A stretch of DNA of 64,000 bases from Alphaproteobacteria bacterium. Its GTDB lineage: Bacteria; Pseudomonadota; Alphaproteobacteria; Rhizobiales; Methyloligellaceae. Position 1 is the first letter of the stretch. Each line of letters opens with the position of its first letter. The stretch covers positions 50,977-114,976 of the forward strand of contig VGDX01000009.1 of the NCBI GenBank assembly GCA_016869535.1. The letters are read 5' to 3'. A program made the translations under genes and the position numbers. Positions 27,895-36,761 of the stretch are shown here, piece after piece. The notes under the pieces were generated by a model, which searched no databases, was not told the DNA's origin, and was given only the letters and a program-made list of their open reading frames with translations.

Positions 27895-28587
27895 ATGGGC
27901 TTCAAAGATGTCGCCAAGCCGCATTATTACGGACATCGCGAGCGCCTGAGAAAACGCTTCCGCGACGCCGGACCCGATGCCCTCCCCGATTACGAGCTGC
28001 TTGAGATGGTCCTGTTTCGCGCCATGCCGCGGCGGGACACCAAGCCGCTTGCCAAGGCGTTGCTCGCCCGCTTCGGGACCTTCGCCGAAGCTGTCAATGC
28101 GCCCGAAGACCTCCTGCGCGAGGTGCCTGGTATCGGTGACGCGGCCATCACCGAGCTCAAGCTCGTACGCGCCGCGGCGCTCAGGCTGATGCGAGGTGAA
28201 GTGCTCGAGCGCCCCGTGCTGTCGTCCTGGTCGCAGGTGCTAGACTATTGCCGCGCCTCGATGGGCTTCGAGGCCAAGGAGCAGTTTCGCATCCTATTCC
28301 TGGACAAACGCAATCAGATCATTGCCGACGAGGTGCAGCAGAGAGGCACCGTCGATCATACCCCGGTCTATGTGCGGGAGGTGGTCAAGCGGGCGCTTGA
28401 GCTATCAGCCACGGCTATCGTGCTCGTGCATAACCACCCATCCGGCGACCCCACACCGTCGCGCGCCGATATCGAGATGACCAAGCAGATCGTGGCCGCC
28501 GCCAAGCCGCTGGGCGTGCTCGTGCATGACCACATCATTGTCGGCAAGCAGGGGCACGCGAGCTTCCGCGGCCTGGGACTGATCTAG
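27895..28587 (+). CDS. radC: RadC family JAB/MPN-domain protein
   Basis: 230 residues: an N-terminal helix-hairpin-helix-like part ([19 protein letters not shown]) and a C-terminal MPN/JAMM metalloprotease-like domain with [14 protein letters not shown] (H179, H181, D192) and the upstream Glu in [16 protein letters not shown]. RadC was once linked to DNA repair, but the role is not established. Placement after map is common in this group. Confidence 0.95.
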   Translation: MGFKDVAKPHYYGHRERLRKRFRDAGPDALPDYELLEMVLFRAMPRRDTKPLAKALLARFGTFAEAVNAPEDLLREVPGIGDAAITELKLVRAAALRLMRGEVLERPVLSSWSQVLDYCRASMGFEAKEQFRILFLDKRNQIIADEVQQRGTVDHTPVYVREVVKRALELSATAIVLVHNHPSGDPTPSRADIEMTKQIVAAAKPLGVLVHDHIIVGKQGHASFRGLGLI

Positions 28588-28597
28588 AGATAAGGCC

Positions 28598-29836
28598 TTA
28601 GGCCGGCGCCGGGCCGAACACCAGCACCGCGTTCAAGCCGCCGAACGCGAAGGAATTGGACATCGCGTAATTGACCTCACGCTTCTTGCCCGTGTTCGGC
28701 GTGTAGTCGAGGTCACATTCCGGGTCCGGTTCGTCGAGGCCTACCGTCGGCGGCACGAACTTTTCCTCGATAGCCTTGAGAACCGCCACGGCCTCGATGC
28801 CACCGCCAGCGCCGAGGCAATGGCCGTGCATCGATTTGGTGGACGAGATGGAGAGTTTGTTCGCGGCATTGCCAAACACGCGTTTGATGGCTCGCGTTTC
28901 GTTGATGTCGTTGACCGCCGTCGCCGTGCCGTGGGCATTGATGTAATCGATGTCCGTGGGCGCCAGGCCACTGTCGTCAAGCGCCATCTGCATGGCGGTC
29001 GAGGCACCATCGATCGAGGGATTGACCATGTCGGCGGCGTCGGCGGTCATGCCATAGCCCATGAGCTCGGCGAAGATCGGCGCACCTCGCGCCTTGGCAT
29101 GCTCATATTCCTCGAGCATCAGGATCCCGGCACCCTCGGCCAGTACCGTGCCGTTACGCTTTTTAGCGAAAGGCCACAGACCGTCAGGGCTCAGCACGCG
29201 CATGGCCTGCCACGCCCGCGTCGCACCCCAATTGAGTGAGGCTTCGGCAGCGCCAGCGAGGCCCAGATCGACCAGTCCTTCGCGGATCATGCGGTAGGTA
29301 AGACCGATGGCGTGGGTCGCGGTTGAGCAGGCACTGACCACGCCGAAGGTCGGACCCTTGATGCCGTATTCGATACTAACATGGGCCGAGGCCGAACTGC
29401 CGATCGCCTTGAGCAGTGTGAGTGGATGAGTGGCGCGCTTATTCTCCTTGAAGAGCATTTTGTAGGAGAACTCGAGTGTGGTGAGGCCACCAACGCCCGA
29501 GCCGATGATGCAGGCGGCGCGATAGCCTGCTTGATCCTTGAGCGGCACGTCGAGCTTCGCCATGGCCACGGCTTCCTGCGCCGCGCAGCCGGCATATTGC
29601 GAAAACTTGTCGGCTAGCAGCAGCGCCTTGCTCTGGAGCCTCTCCTTCGGGTCGAAGTCCGGCACCTCACCGGCGATGGTGATGTAGAGGTCTTCGATGG
29701 GGAAACTCTGAACCTGGCGTATGCCGCACGTCCCGCTTTTGAGAGCGGACCAGAATTTCTCTACGCCCGTTCCCAAAGGAGTGACCACGCCCTGGCCTGT
29801 GACCACGACGCGCCTGCGCCCGTTAGTGTGTGTCAT
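28598..29836 (-). CDS. Beta-ketoacyl-ACP synthase II (FabF/NodE-like)
   Basis: 412 residues. Condenses acyl groups with malonyl-ACP. Catalytic triad in order: C170 in VSACSTATHAIG, H302 in NAHGTATAVND and H337 in STKSMHGHCLGAGGG. It follows the ACP gene by 67 bases on the same strand, giving the order ACP-ketosynthase as in nodF-nodE. The companion ACP is not the housekeeping one, so this is likely a specialised condensing enzyme rather than the main FabF. Confidence 0.9.
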   Translation of the reverse strand: MTHTNGRRRVVVTGQGVVTPLGTGVEKFWSALKSGTCGIRQVQSFPIEDLYITIAGEVPDFDPKERLQSKALLLADKFSQYAGCAAQEAVAMAKLDVPLKDQAGYRAACIIGSGVGGLTTLEFSYKMLFKENKRATHPLTLLKAIGSSASAHVSIEYGIKGPTFGVVSACSTATHAIGLTYRMIREGLVDLGLAGAAEASLNWGATRAWQAMRVLSPDGLWPFAKKRNGTVLAEGAGILMLEEYEHAKARGAPIFAELMGYGMTADAADMVNPSIDGASTAMQMALDDSGLAPTDIDYINAHGTATAVNDINETRAIKRVFGNAANKLSISSTKSMHGHCLGAGGGIEAVAVLKAIEEKFVPPTVGLDEPDPECDLDYTPNTGKKREVNYAMSNSFAFGGLNAVLVFGPAPA

Positions 29837-29903
29837 GTAGTGCTAAGCCGTACTCCCAAGCCTGGTCGACGTCCCGGGAAGGCTCCCCGAGCGGATGGCT
29901 GGA

Positions 29904-30173
29904 TCAAGCTGCTGCTCCGGAAGCCTTCGTTTCTGCGATGATCCCCTTAACGCGATCCACGACGGAACCAACTGTCGCAAACGCCTCCACCTCTTCATTC
30001 GCATTATACGGGATTTCGATACCGAAAGTATCCTCTATGTCGAACACGATCACCGCGAGATCGAGGGATTCAATCTCAAGCTCGCTGAGGGGGGTTTCGA
30101 GCGCGACAGGCTTCGACGGGTCCTTCATGTTTTTTCGCAAAATCTCGATGATCTTGGTTGCGACCTCGTCCAT
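29904..30173 (-). CDS. Acyl carrier protein (NodF-like, non-housekeeping)
   Basis: 89 residues. Acidic four-helix ACP; phosphopantetheine would attach to S36 in LEIESLDLAVIVFDIEDTFG. The usual D-S-L is E-S-L here. The second half (GIEIPYNANEEVEAFATVGSV) resembles NodF more than AcpP. Good Shine-Dalgarno (GGGAGAG) before the ATG at 30173. Paired with the ketosynthase downstream, and an acyl-CoA ligase gene is divergent upstream. Confidence 0.85.
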   Translation of the reverse strand: MDEVATKIIEILRKNMKDPSKPVALETPLSELEIESLDLAVIVFDIEDTFGIEIPYNANEEVEAFATVGSVVDRVKGIIAETKASGAAA

Positions 30174-30527
30174 CTCGCTCTCCCTGCCCCTTTGGGGTCC
30201 GTGTCTAATGTCCCTGCTAAATCATAGCCAAAGCTAGGGCAAGCCAGGCCTTGGAATAGACTTAAAAAACGGGCGCGTCTAGCCGCGCCAGCTTGGAAAA
30301 ACCACCTGCCGTGACGCTCTATTCGCCGAGAAAATTGGCGTTTTTGCGCCAGGCCGCGCCACGTTTTCAGCAAACTCTAGAAGCGCGTCCGGGATCTTCG
30401 TAAGCAGCACCCATGCCACCCGTGTTATAATAATAAGCGGGAAAAAGCGTGCGGCCAATTGCCCTCCTAGCGCTTCGGTTCCCACCTGTTAAGCGGCGGT
30501 AAAGGCAAGCAAAACTCTCACAGGTTC
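30174..30527. other. Divergent intergenic region between ACP and acyl-CoA ligase genes
   Basis: 354 bases, no supported gene. A TATAAT-like stretch lies at 30425-30432 (TTATAATAATAA), possibly the -10 of the ligase gene. Small hairpins only; no terminator. Confidence 0.4.
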
Positions 30528-32240
30528 ATGGCGAGGAAGCCCAATACCGTGTCCGCAAGGACTAAACGCGGCGAATCACCGGGCTTTGCGCCGCCTTGGC
30601 TCAAATCTTACCCGCAAGACGTGGCTTGGGACGAGAGCTTCAGCCCAGCACTGGTCGGCAGTCTGCTCGACCAGGCGGTCGCATCTTACGGGCAGCGGCC
30701 TTGCACCTATTTCCTTGGCAAGCGCCTGAGCTTCGCCGAGATCGGAGAACTGTCGGATCGTGCCGCCCTGGGCCTGCAAAGGCTCGGCGTAGGCCCTGGC
30801 GTCAAAGTGGGCTTGTTCCTGCCCAACTCGCCGACCTTCCTGGTCTTCTACTATGGCATCCTCAAAGCCGGGGGCACGGTCGTCAATTTCAACCCGCTCT
30901 ACAGCCTGGACGAGATCGCGTTTCAGCTCAGAGACAGCGGCGCCAGGATTATGGTCACCCTCGATCTCGTGTTCCTCTTCGACAAGGTCGAAGCGATGCT
31001 GGAACGCGGCGTGCTGGACAAGGCGGTGGTCGCGCATTTCGCATCGCTCTTGCCACCCTTGAAGTCGATCGCATTCAAGCTGCTCAAGCGCAAGAAGCTC
31101 GCCCACATCGCGTCTTCGCCCGTCAAAGAGTGCATCGTGCGGGAGCAGGACTTGCTCGCCAATGATGGGCACTATGAGATGCCGGCCATAACGCCTGATG
31201 CGGTCGCCGTACTGCAATATACCGGCGGCACCACCGGCACGCCGAAAGGCGCGATGTTGACGCACGCCAATATCTCGATCAACGCCGCTCAGGTGAAGGT
31301 GTGGCAGAACCGCCCCCCCAAGGACGACCGTATCCTCTGCATCCTTCCCCTGTTTCATGTGTTCGCCATGACGGCGGTGATGAATTTCGCCATCACCAAT
31401 GGCATGGAGATCATTCTCGTGCCGAGATTCGATCTGAAAGAAACACTGAAGTTGATCCGCAAATTGCGTCCGACGCTCCTGCCCGGCGTACCGACTTTGT
31501 ACAACGCCATACTGCGCCATCCCCGCATCGCCCGTTTCGATCTTTCCTCGCTGGAATATTGCATCTCGGGAGGCGCCGCGCTGCCGATCGAGGTCAAGCG
31601 AGGCTTCGAGGCGGCAAGCGGCTGCAAGGTCGTGGAGGGATACGGTTTGAGCGAGACGTCACCCGTCGTCGCCTGCAATCCGCTCGATACGCCAAAAGAG
31701 GGGTCAATCGGCATTCCCCTCCCCGCCACCGTAATTGCCATCCGCTCGCTCGAGAATCCTTCACAAGACATGCCGTTCGGAGAGCCGGGGGAAATTTGCA
31801 TCGCCGGCCCGCAAGTCATGGCCGGATATTGGAACAAACCCGAGGAGACAGAATCCGCCTTCGTGGGCAGGTTCTTCCGCACGGGCGACGTGGGCTATAT
31901 GGACGAGGACGGCTTCATCTTCATCGTCGATCGCATCAAGGACATGATCAACGCCTCGGGTTTCAAGATCTATCCGCGGCATATCGAGGACGCCATCTAC
32001 GAGCACGCCGCCGTGGCCGAAGTCACCGTGATCGGTATCCCGGACGATTATCGGGGCGAAGCGCCCAAAGCCTTCGTCAAGCTGAAGGAAGGGCAGCAGG
32101 TGACTGCGGAGGATTTACTCGCGTTTCTGCGCGAGAAGCTCTCGAAAATCGAGATTCCGGCTGAGATCGAGTTCCGAGAAGAGCTGCCGAAGACCATGAT
32201 CGGCAAGCTCTCCAAAAAGGAACTACGCGTCGAGGGTTAG
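30528..32240 (+). CDS. Long-chain acyl-CoA synthetase (FadD-like, AMP-forming)
   Basis: 570 residues. Activates fatty acids with ATP to acyl-AMP, then acyl-CoA. The AMP-binding P-loop is YTGGTTGTPKGAMLTHANI; later motifs are EGYGLSETSPV, GEICIAGPQVMAGYW and TGDVGYMDEDGFIFIVDRIKDMI, and the C-terminal Lys lies in PKTMIGKLSKKEL. Divergent from the ACP-ketosynthase pair and close to the fadE-fadJ-fadI genes, so it may feed beta-oxidation or load the ACP pathway. Converges with the DUF2147 gene 11 bases downstream. Confidence 0.92.
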   Translation: MARKPNTVSARTKRGESPGFAPPWLKSYPQDVAWDESFSPALVGSLLDQAVASYGQRPCTYFLGKRLSFAEIGELSDRAALGLQRLGVGPGVKVGLFLPNSPTFLVFYYGILKAGGTVVNFNPLYSLDEIAFQLRDSGARIMVTLDLVFLFDKVEAMLERGVLDKAVVAHFASLLPPLKSIAFKLLKRKKLAHIASSPVKECIVREQDLLANDGHYEMPAITPDAVAVLQYTGGTTGTPKGAMLTHANISINAAQVKVWQNRPPKDDRILCILPLFHVFAMTAVMNFAITNGMEIILVPRFDLKETLKLIRKLRPTLLPGVPTLYNAILRHPRIARFDLSSLEYCISGGAALPIEVKRGFEAASGCKVVEGYGLSETSPVVACNPLDTPKEGSIGIPLPATVIAIRSLENPSQDMPFGEPGEICIAGPQVMAGYWNKPEETESAFVGRFFRTGDVGYMDEDGFIFIVDRIKDMINASGFKIYPRHIEDAIYEHAAVAEVTVIGIPDDYRGEAPKAFVKLKEGQQVTAEDLLAFLREKLSKIEIPAEIEFREELPKTMIGKLSKKELRVEG

Positions 32241-32251
32241 CTCTCGTTCGG

Positions 32252-33337
32252 TTATCGCAACCAGGGCAGCATCTGCCGCTCTTGCCTGCGTAGAGCCCGC
32301 ATCTGACGGCGCGTCATCGGCTGCTGCACGACGACATGCTCCTGGCCCATCTCTTGATCTGTGGCCAGTGCAGCCTGCTGCGCAGCCTCGGGCGTGCCGG
32401 CGCCAGGAGCGGTCTGTCCCGGCACTGCAGGTGCAGCTTGATGAGTTGCCGCGGCGGTCGCCTGTGTTGCTTGAGGCTTCGGTTCAGGCAGTGGTGCCGC
32501 TTGCTTGGTCTTTACGGCCGGTGCCATCTCTTCGGCTTCGATTGGATCGGCCATGCTGAACATGCTTGGCACGCTCTCCCCGGAAAACTTTTCGGGAGTC
32601 GGTTCCTGCGTCGATACGCTCAGGAAACCGTAGCCCGGACGGACAGCCTGATCGTTCGGTGGCGTGGCCGGCGTCATCAATTCGACAGCTGCCGCGGTGA
32701 CGCTCGGTTGGGCGGATGCGGCATCTGGCCTGTTTGCCGTTTCTACCAGATCGTCCAGCGTGGGCTCAGGTCTGGCGGCCGGCATCGCACCGGCTGCCGC
32801 TTGCGCGGGCTGTGTCGTCTCGGGCTCGGCCGAAGCTTCGATCAGCTCTTCTTCGGTGGGTTTCGGCTGCGGCGGCGGTGAAGTTCTCAGCCACATTTTC
32901 TCACCGCAGAGCAGCCACGCCTTGCAGCCTTTGAGCACGATCTGCTTTTGCGAGACCATGGTCAGCGTCGCGGAATAGGTGTTGCCGTCTTCCGGATTGT
33001 AGATCTTACCGGTCCAGGTCGAGGGACCGGTCCGCGTCATGCCGTTGAATAGCGGAAGGCCCTGGATCGGACGGTCACGCATTGAGGGATTCTCATTGCG
33101 TATGTCATGCAGGGGACGGCCCCTGTTGTCGTTCGGGTTTTCGAGCCAGACGATGCTGCTGCAAAGTTGCGCGCCGCCTTTGCCGCATCTCGTGATCTGG
33201 ATCTTGGCATTGCGTTCAGAGTCCGGCTTCATCCAATAGCCGGTTGGGTCGGCGGCAGATGCTTGGGCGTGACCACCGGAAGCAAGAACGGCAGCCGTCA
33301 GGAGGCCCATAGCCGCAGAGAACGCGTAATGCTTCAT
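32252..33337 (-). CDS. DUF2147 domain-containing secreted protein with long Ala/Pro tail
   Basis: 361 residues: signal peptide (about 1-27), a DUF2147 domain (about 28-150; GYWMKPDSERNAKIQITRC, LENPNDNRGRPLHDIRNENPS, TWTGKIYNPEDGNTYSATLT, LKGCKAWLLCGEKMWLR), then ~200 residues of Ala/Pro/Gln-rich sequence ending in a basic tip (TRRQMRALRRQERQ). DUF2147 proteins are envelope proteins of unknown role. The four Cys in the domain suggest two disulfides. The tail may span the periplasm or bind peptidoglycan. Confidence 0.88.
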   Translation of the reverse strand: MKHYAFSAAMGLLTAAVLASGGHAQASAADPTGYWMKPDSERNAKIQITRCGKGGAQLCSSIVWLENPNDNRGRPLHDIRNENPSMRDRPIQGLPLFNGMTRTGPSTWTGKIYNPEDGNTYSATLTMVSQKQIVLKGCKAWLLCGEKMWLRTSPPPQPKPTEEELIEASAEPETTQPAQAAAGAMPAARPEPTLDDLVETANRPDAASAQPSVTAAAVELMTPATPPNDQAVRPGYGFLSVSTQEPTPEKFSGESVPSMFSMADPIEAEEMAPAVKTKQAAPLPEPKPQATQATAAATHQAAPAVPGQTAPGAGTPEAAQQAALATDQEMGQEHVVVQQPMTRRQMRALRRQERQMLPWLR

Positions 33338-33458
33338 TTAACACCTCCTCTAGCTCGTGCCGGTGGCATCATGGACGCCACGGCAAATTGGCTCAACCCC
33401 CTGACTCTAATGACACTCATGGACCCCGTTTTAGGCCCTTTTTGGGTAAGACCGCGCA

Positions 33459-34742
33459 TTATTTCGGACCTTCCAGAATCGCCGCGACCCCCATGCCCCC
33501 GGCCGTGCATACCGAAATCAAACCCCGTCCCCGTTTCTTACTCTGCAACAATTTGGCCAAAACCGCCATGATTCGTGCACCCGTAGCCGCAAAAGGATGA
33601 CCGAAAGCGATTGAGGAACCCTTGACGTTCAGTTTTTCCCGGTCGATCGCGCCGAGCGGCTTGTCCAGGCCTAAACGGTGCCGGCAATAGTCTTCGGACT
33701 CCCAGGCCTTCAAGGTGGCCAAGACCTGCGCCGCGAAGGCCTCGTGAATTTCATAGTAATCAAAGTCTTGCAGGGCGAGGCCAGTCCGTTTGAGAAGCTC
33801 GCTCACCGCGACGGTCGGGGCCATGAGAAGCCCCTCCCCGGCGACGAAATCGACAGCGGATGTGCGACCCACCGTCAGGTATGCCTGCACGGGAATACCC
33901 GTTCTGGTTGCCCATTCCTCGGTAGCGAGCAAGATTGCCGCCGCCCCGTCGGTCAAAGGCGTGGAATTACCGGCGGTGATGGTTCCACTCTCCCGGTCGA
34001 ATACCGGCTTCAGTTCGGCGAGTTTCTCGAGCGAGATGTCCTCGCGGATATTATTGTCGCGAAACACTCCGGCGCAGGGCACGACCAGGTCGTGCATGAA
34101 GCCTTCGTCATAGGCAGCCGCCGCCTTCTTGTGGCTCTCATAGGCAATCAGATCCTGGTCCTCGCGGGTGATGCCCCATTCCTTCGCCATCAACTCGCAA
34201 TGCTCACCCATACTGAGCCCCGTACGGGGTTCGCTAGTGGCCGGCGGCTGAGGCGCAAGCTCGCCAGGCAGGAAACCTCTGAAGGCGGAAAGCTTGTCGC
34301 GAAAGCCGCGGGCACGCGACGCCTGAATGAGGCGCTTGGCGAAACGGCGCTGAAACACCACCGGCGCATCGCTCGTCGTGTCGGTGCCGAGCGCAATGCC
34401 GCATTCGATTTGCCCGGTCGCGATCTTGGCGCCAAGGCCGAGTGCCCCCTGCAGGCTCGTGCCGCAAGCCTGCATCATGGTGATGGCCGGCGTGGTCGGC
34501 GCGAGTTGGCTGCCAATCACGGCCTCGCGGGCGAGATTCCAGTCCTTGGCGTGCGTTACGACGGCACCCCCCACGACCTCGTCGATATGCGCGCCGTGCA
34601 GGGAGAAGCGATCGACGAGACCGCTCAGCGTCGCGGTCAGCATGTCAAGATTGCTGAGATCGGCATAGGCCGTGTGCGAACGGCAGAATGGAATCCGTAC
34701 CCCGCCCAGTACAGCCACGCGCCGTATCTTTTCTACCGCCAT
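33459..34742 (-). CDS. fadI: Acetyl-CoA acyltransferase (beta-ketothiolase, FadI type)
   Basis: 427 residues. Last step of the beta-oxidation cycle: cleaves 3-ketoacyl-CoA with CoA. Active residues are C93 (MMQACGTSLQGAL), His in EIHEAFAAQVLA, His in AFGHPFAATGAR and Cys in SVCTAGGMGVA. Third gene of a minus-strand fadE-fadJ-fadI operon, 23 bases after fadJ. The family splits into FadA and FadI types; FadI is favoured by the FadJ-like partner and the length. Confidence 0.9.
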   Translation of the reverse strand: MAVEKIRRVAVLGGVRIPFCRSHTAYADLSNLDMLTATLSGLVDRFSLHGAHIDEVVGGAVVTHAKDWNLAREAVIGSQLAPTTPAITMMQACGTSLQGALGLGAKIATGQIECGIALGTDTTSDAPVVFQRRFAKRLIQASRARGFRDKLSAFRGFLPGELAPQPPATSEPRTGLSMGEHCELMAKEWGITREDQDLIAYESHKKAAAAYDEGFMHDLVVPCAGVFRDNNIREDISLEKLAELKPVFDRESGTITAGNSTPLTDGAAAILLATEEWATRTGIPVQAYLTVGRTSAVDFVAGEGLLMAPTVAVSELLKRTGLALQDFDYYEIHEAFAAQVLATLKAWESEDYCRHRLGLDKPLGAIDREKLNVKGSSIAFGHPFAATGARIMAVLAKLLQSKKRGRGLISVCTAGGMGVAAILEGPK

Positions 34743-34765
34743 GACGGACTAGGACCTCCGCACGC

Positions 34766-36754
34766 TCATGCCGCTTCGGCCGGCGCGTTCGCTCGCGCGT
34801 CCATGCGGCGGTAATGCAGCGGTCCACCACGGAACGGTGCGAAGCCCGTGCCGAAGATCACGCCGGCATCGAGGTGATCGGCGCTTGCCACCACACCGTC
34901 GGCAAGCGCGCGTTCGGCTTCGTCGAGCATCGGTTCGACCAGTTCGCGCCCGAGTCGATCGAGCTCGGCCCGATCGTAGACTGTGTCCTCGCGCTTCGGC
35001 TTGCCCTCGACCCATTTATAGAAACCCTCGCCTGTCTTCTTGCCGAGCTTGCCTTGCTTCACCAGTGTGGCGAGCACGTTGTCGCCGGACGGCGCGAGTT
35101 TCAGCTCTTCGCCGACCTTGGCGGCGATATCGAGCCCAACCATGTCCATCAGCTCGAGCGGACCCATTGGCATGCCGAATTTCAATGCCGCCTGGTCGAT
35201 CTTTTCGCGAGGCTCGCCTTCCTGATACAGGCGCACGGCCTCCATCATATACGGCGCGAGCACACGGTTGACGAGGAAACCTGGGCAGCTTTTGACGATC
35301 AACGGCAGCTTGTCGATGGAAGTGACGAAGGCGCAGGCTTTGCCCACTTCCTCCTCGCGGGTTCCGATGCCGCGCACCACCTCGACCAGCGGCAGCAGCG
35401 CAACGGGATTGAAAAAATGCAGGCCCACGAGGCGTCCGGGGTCGGCCAGATTTTTAGCAATGTCTTCAAGCCTCAAGGAGGAGGTATTGGTGGCGAGGAC
35501 GGCTGACGGCTTCGCGTCCTTCTCCAGGTGAGCGAACAATTTCTGCTTCACATCGAGTTTTTCGACGACCGCTTCGATAATCACGTCGGCATGCTTGACA
35601 TGCTTGCCATGCGGATCGGCGATCAAGCGTGCTATCGCCGCATCGATCGCGGGCTTGCCGCGTAGCCGTTTCTTGAACAGGCCCTTGGCGCGGTCGAGCG
35701 CCTTCTTGATCTGGGCTTCGTCGACATCTTGGAGGCTTGCCTGCATGCCGCGCACCACGCACCATGCGGCGATATCGCCGCCCATGGTGCCGGCGCCTAT
35801 GACATGAACTCGCTGCGGCTTGAACCCATCCTTCGGCGCTTCCGCCTTGAGCATCTCCGACAGCTTGAACACGCGGCGCAAATTCCGTGAGGTCTCGCTC
35901 GCCATGAGCGGCACAAACATGTCTGTTTCGGCCACACGCATTGCGGCCGGGTCGTCACCATACCGTTCGAACAGGTCGATGAGGCGGAACGGCGCGGGAT
36001 AATGCTCCTCGCGCACCTTTTCCGCCGTCTTGGCCCGCATCTGTCGCGCGATCAGGCTACGCACCGGCTGCTTCAGCATGAGCTTCTTCCACCACGGCAT
36101 ACCCTTGGAGCGGCGCTTCTGTAGCACCGCCTTACGCGCGGCCCAGCGGAGACTGTGACGCGTGGGCACGAGCTGATCGATCAAACCGATGGCCTTGGCC
36201 GTGGTGGGACGCAGCATGCGGCCCGTGAGCATGGCGGTCATGGCATCGACGGGACCGGCGGCTTGGATGGAACGGACCGTGCCGTGCAGCCCCGGGAAGA
36301 TGCCAAGCTTCACTTCGGGAAAGCCGAACCTCGTCCCCTCCTCGCGATCGGCAATGCGCCAATCGCAGGCAAGCGCCAATTCGAGTCCGCCGCCGAGGCA
36401 ATAGCCGTGGATGGCGGCGACCACCGGCACTCTCAGACGCTCGACACGGTCGAGCAACCCGAGCGTCTGCCGCACCACATCCTTGATCTTGTCCTCGGTA
36501 TCGAAGTTTTCGAACTCGCGGATGTCGGCACCGGCTATAAAACTCGACTCCTTGCCGCTGATGATCACGAGACCCTTGATCTCGCCGCGACTCGCACCCT
36601 CTTCTACCGCCTGAATGATCTCGCCGAATTCCTCCGTCGCGCGACGGCCGAGCGAATTCATGTTCTCGCCTTCGCGATCGATCGTCGCCCAGGCAATGCC
36701 CTCGAAATCGATCGTGAAGCGCCAGTCGTGCAAATCGGAAAGTTCGTTCGCCAT
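34766..36754 (-). CDS. fadJ: Fatty acid oxidation complex alpha subunit (enoyl-CoA hydratase / 3-hydroxyacyl-CoA dehydrogenase)
   Basis: 662 residues. N-terminal crotonase domain with SFIAGADIREFE and GYCLGGGLELALACDWRI; then a 3-hydroxyacyl-CoA dehydrogenase domain with the NAD loop VHVIGAGTMGGDIAAWC, the catalytic-region LHFFNPVALLPLVEVVRG and the C-terminal helical domain (CPGFLVNRVLAPYMMEAV, KFGMPMGPLELMDMVGLD). Seven bases after fadE. The two-subunit complex with FadI performs hydration, oxidation and thiolysis. Confidence 0.92.
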   Translation of the reverse strand: MANELSDLHDWRFTIDFEGIAWATIDREGENMNSLGRRATEEFGEIIQAVEEGASRGEIKGLVIISGKESSFIAGADIREFENFDTEDKIKDVVRQTLGLLDRVERLRVPVVAAIHGYCLGGGLELALACDWRIADREEGTRFGFPEVKLGIFPGLHGTVRSIQAAGPVDAMTAMLTGRMLRPTTAKAIGLIDQLVPTRHSLRWAARKAVLQKRRSKGMPWWKKLMLKQPVRSLIARQMRAKTAEKVREEHYPAPFRLIDLFERYGDDPAAMRVAETDMFVPLMASETSRNLRRVFKLSEMLKAEAPKDGFKPQRVHVIGAGTMGGDIAAWCVVRGMQASLQDVDEAQIKKALDRAKGLFKKRLRGKPAIDAAIARLIADPHGKHVKHADVIIEAVVEKLDVKQKLFAHLEKDAKPSAVLATNTSSLRLEDIAKNLADPGRLVGLHFFNPVALLPLVEVVRGIGTREEEVGKACAFVTSIDKLPLIVKSCPGFLVNRVLAPYMMEAVRLYQEGEPREKIDQAALKFGMPMGPLELMDMVGLDIAAKVGEELKLAPSGDNVLATLVKQGKLGKKTGEGFYKWVEGKPKREDTVYDRAELDRLGRELVEPMLDEAERALADGVVASADHLDAGVIFGTGFAPFRGGPLHYRRMDARANAPAEAA

Positions 36755-36761
36755 TATCGGA

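Noticed and set aside
28598..30173. True nodF/nodE symbiosis genes.
   Set aside because: Only order and style match; no nodABC or other symbiosis genes are nearby, so the pair is described as NodFE-like only.
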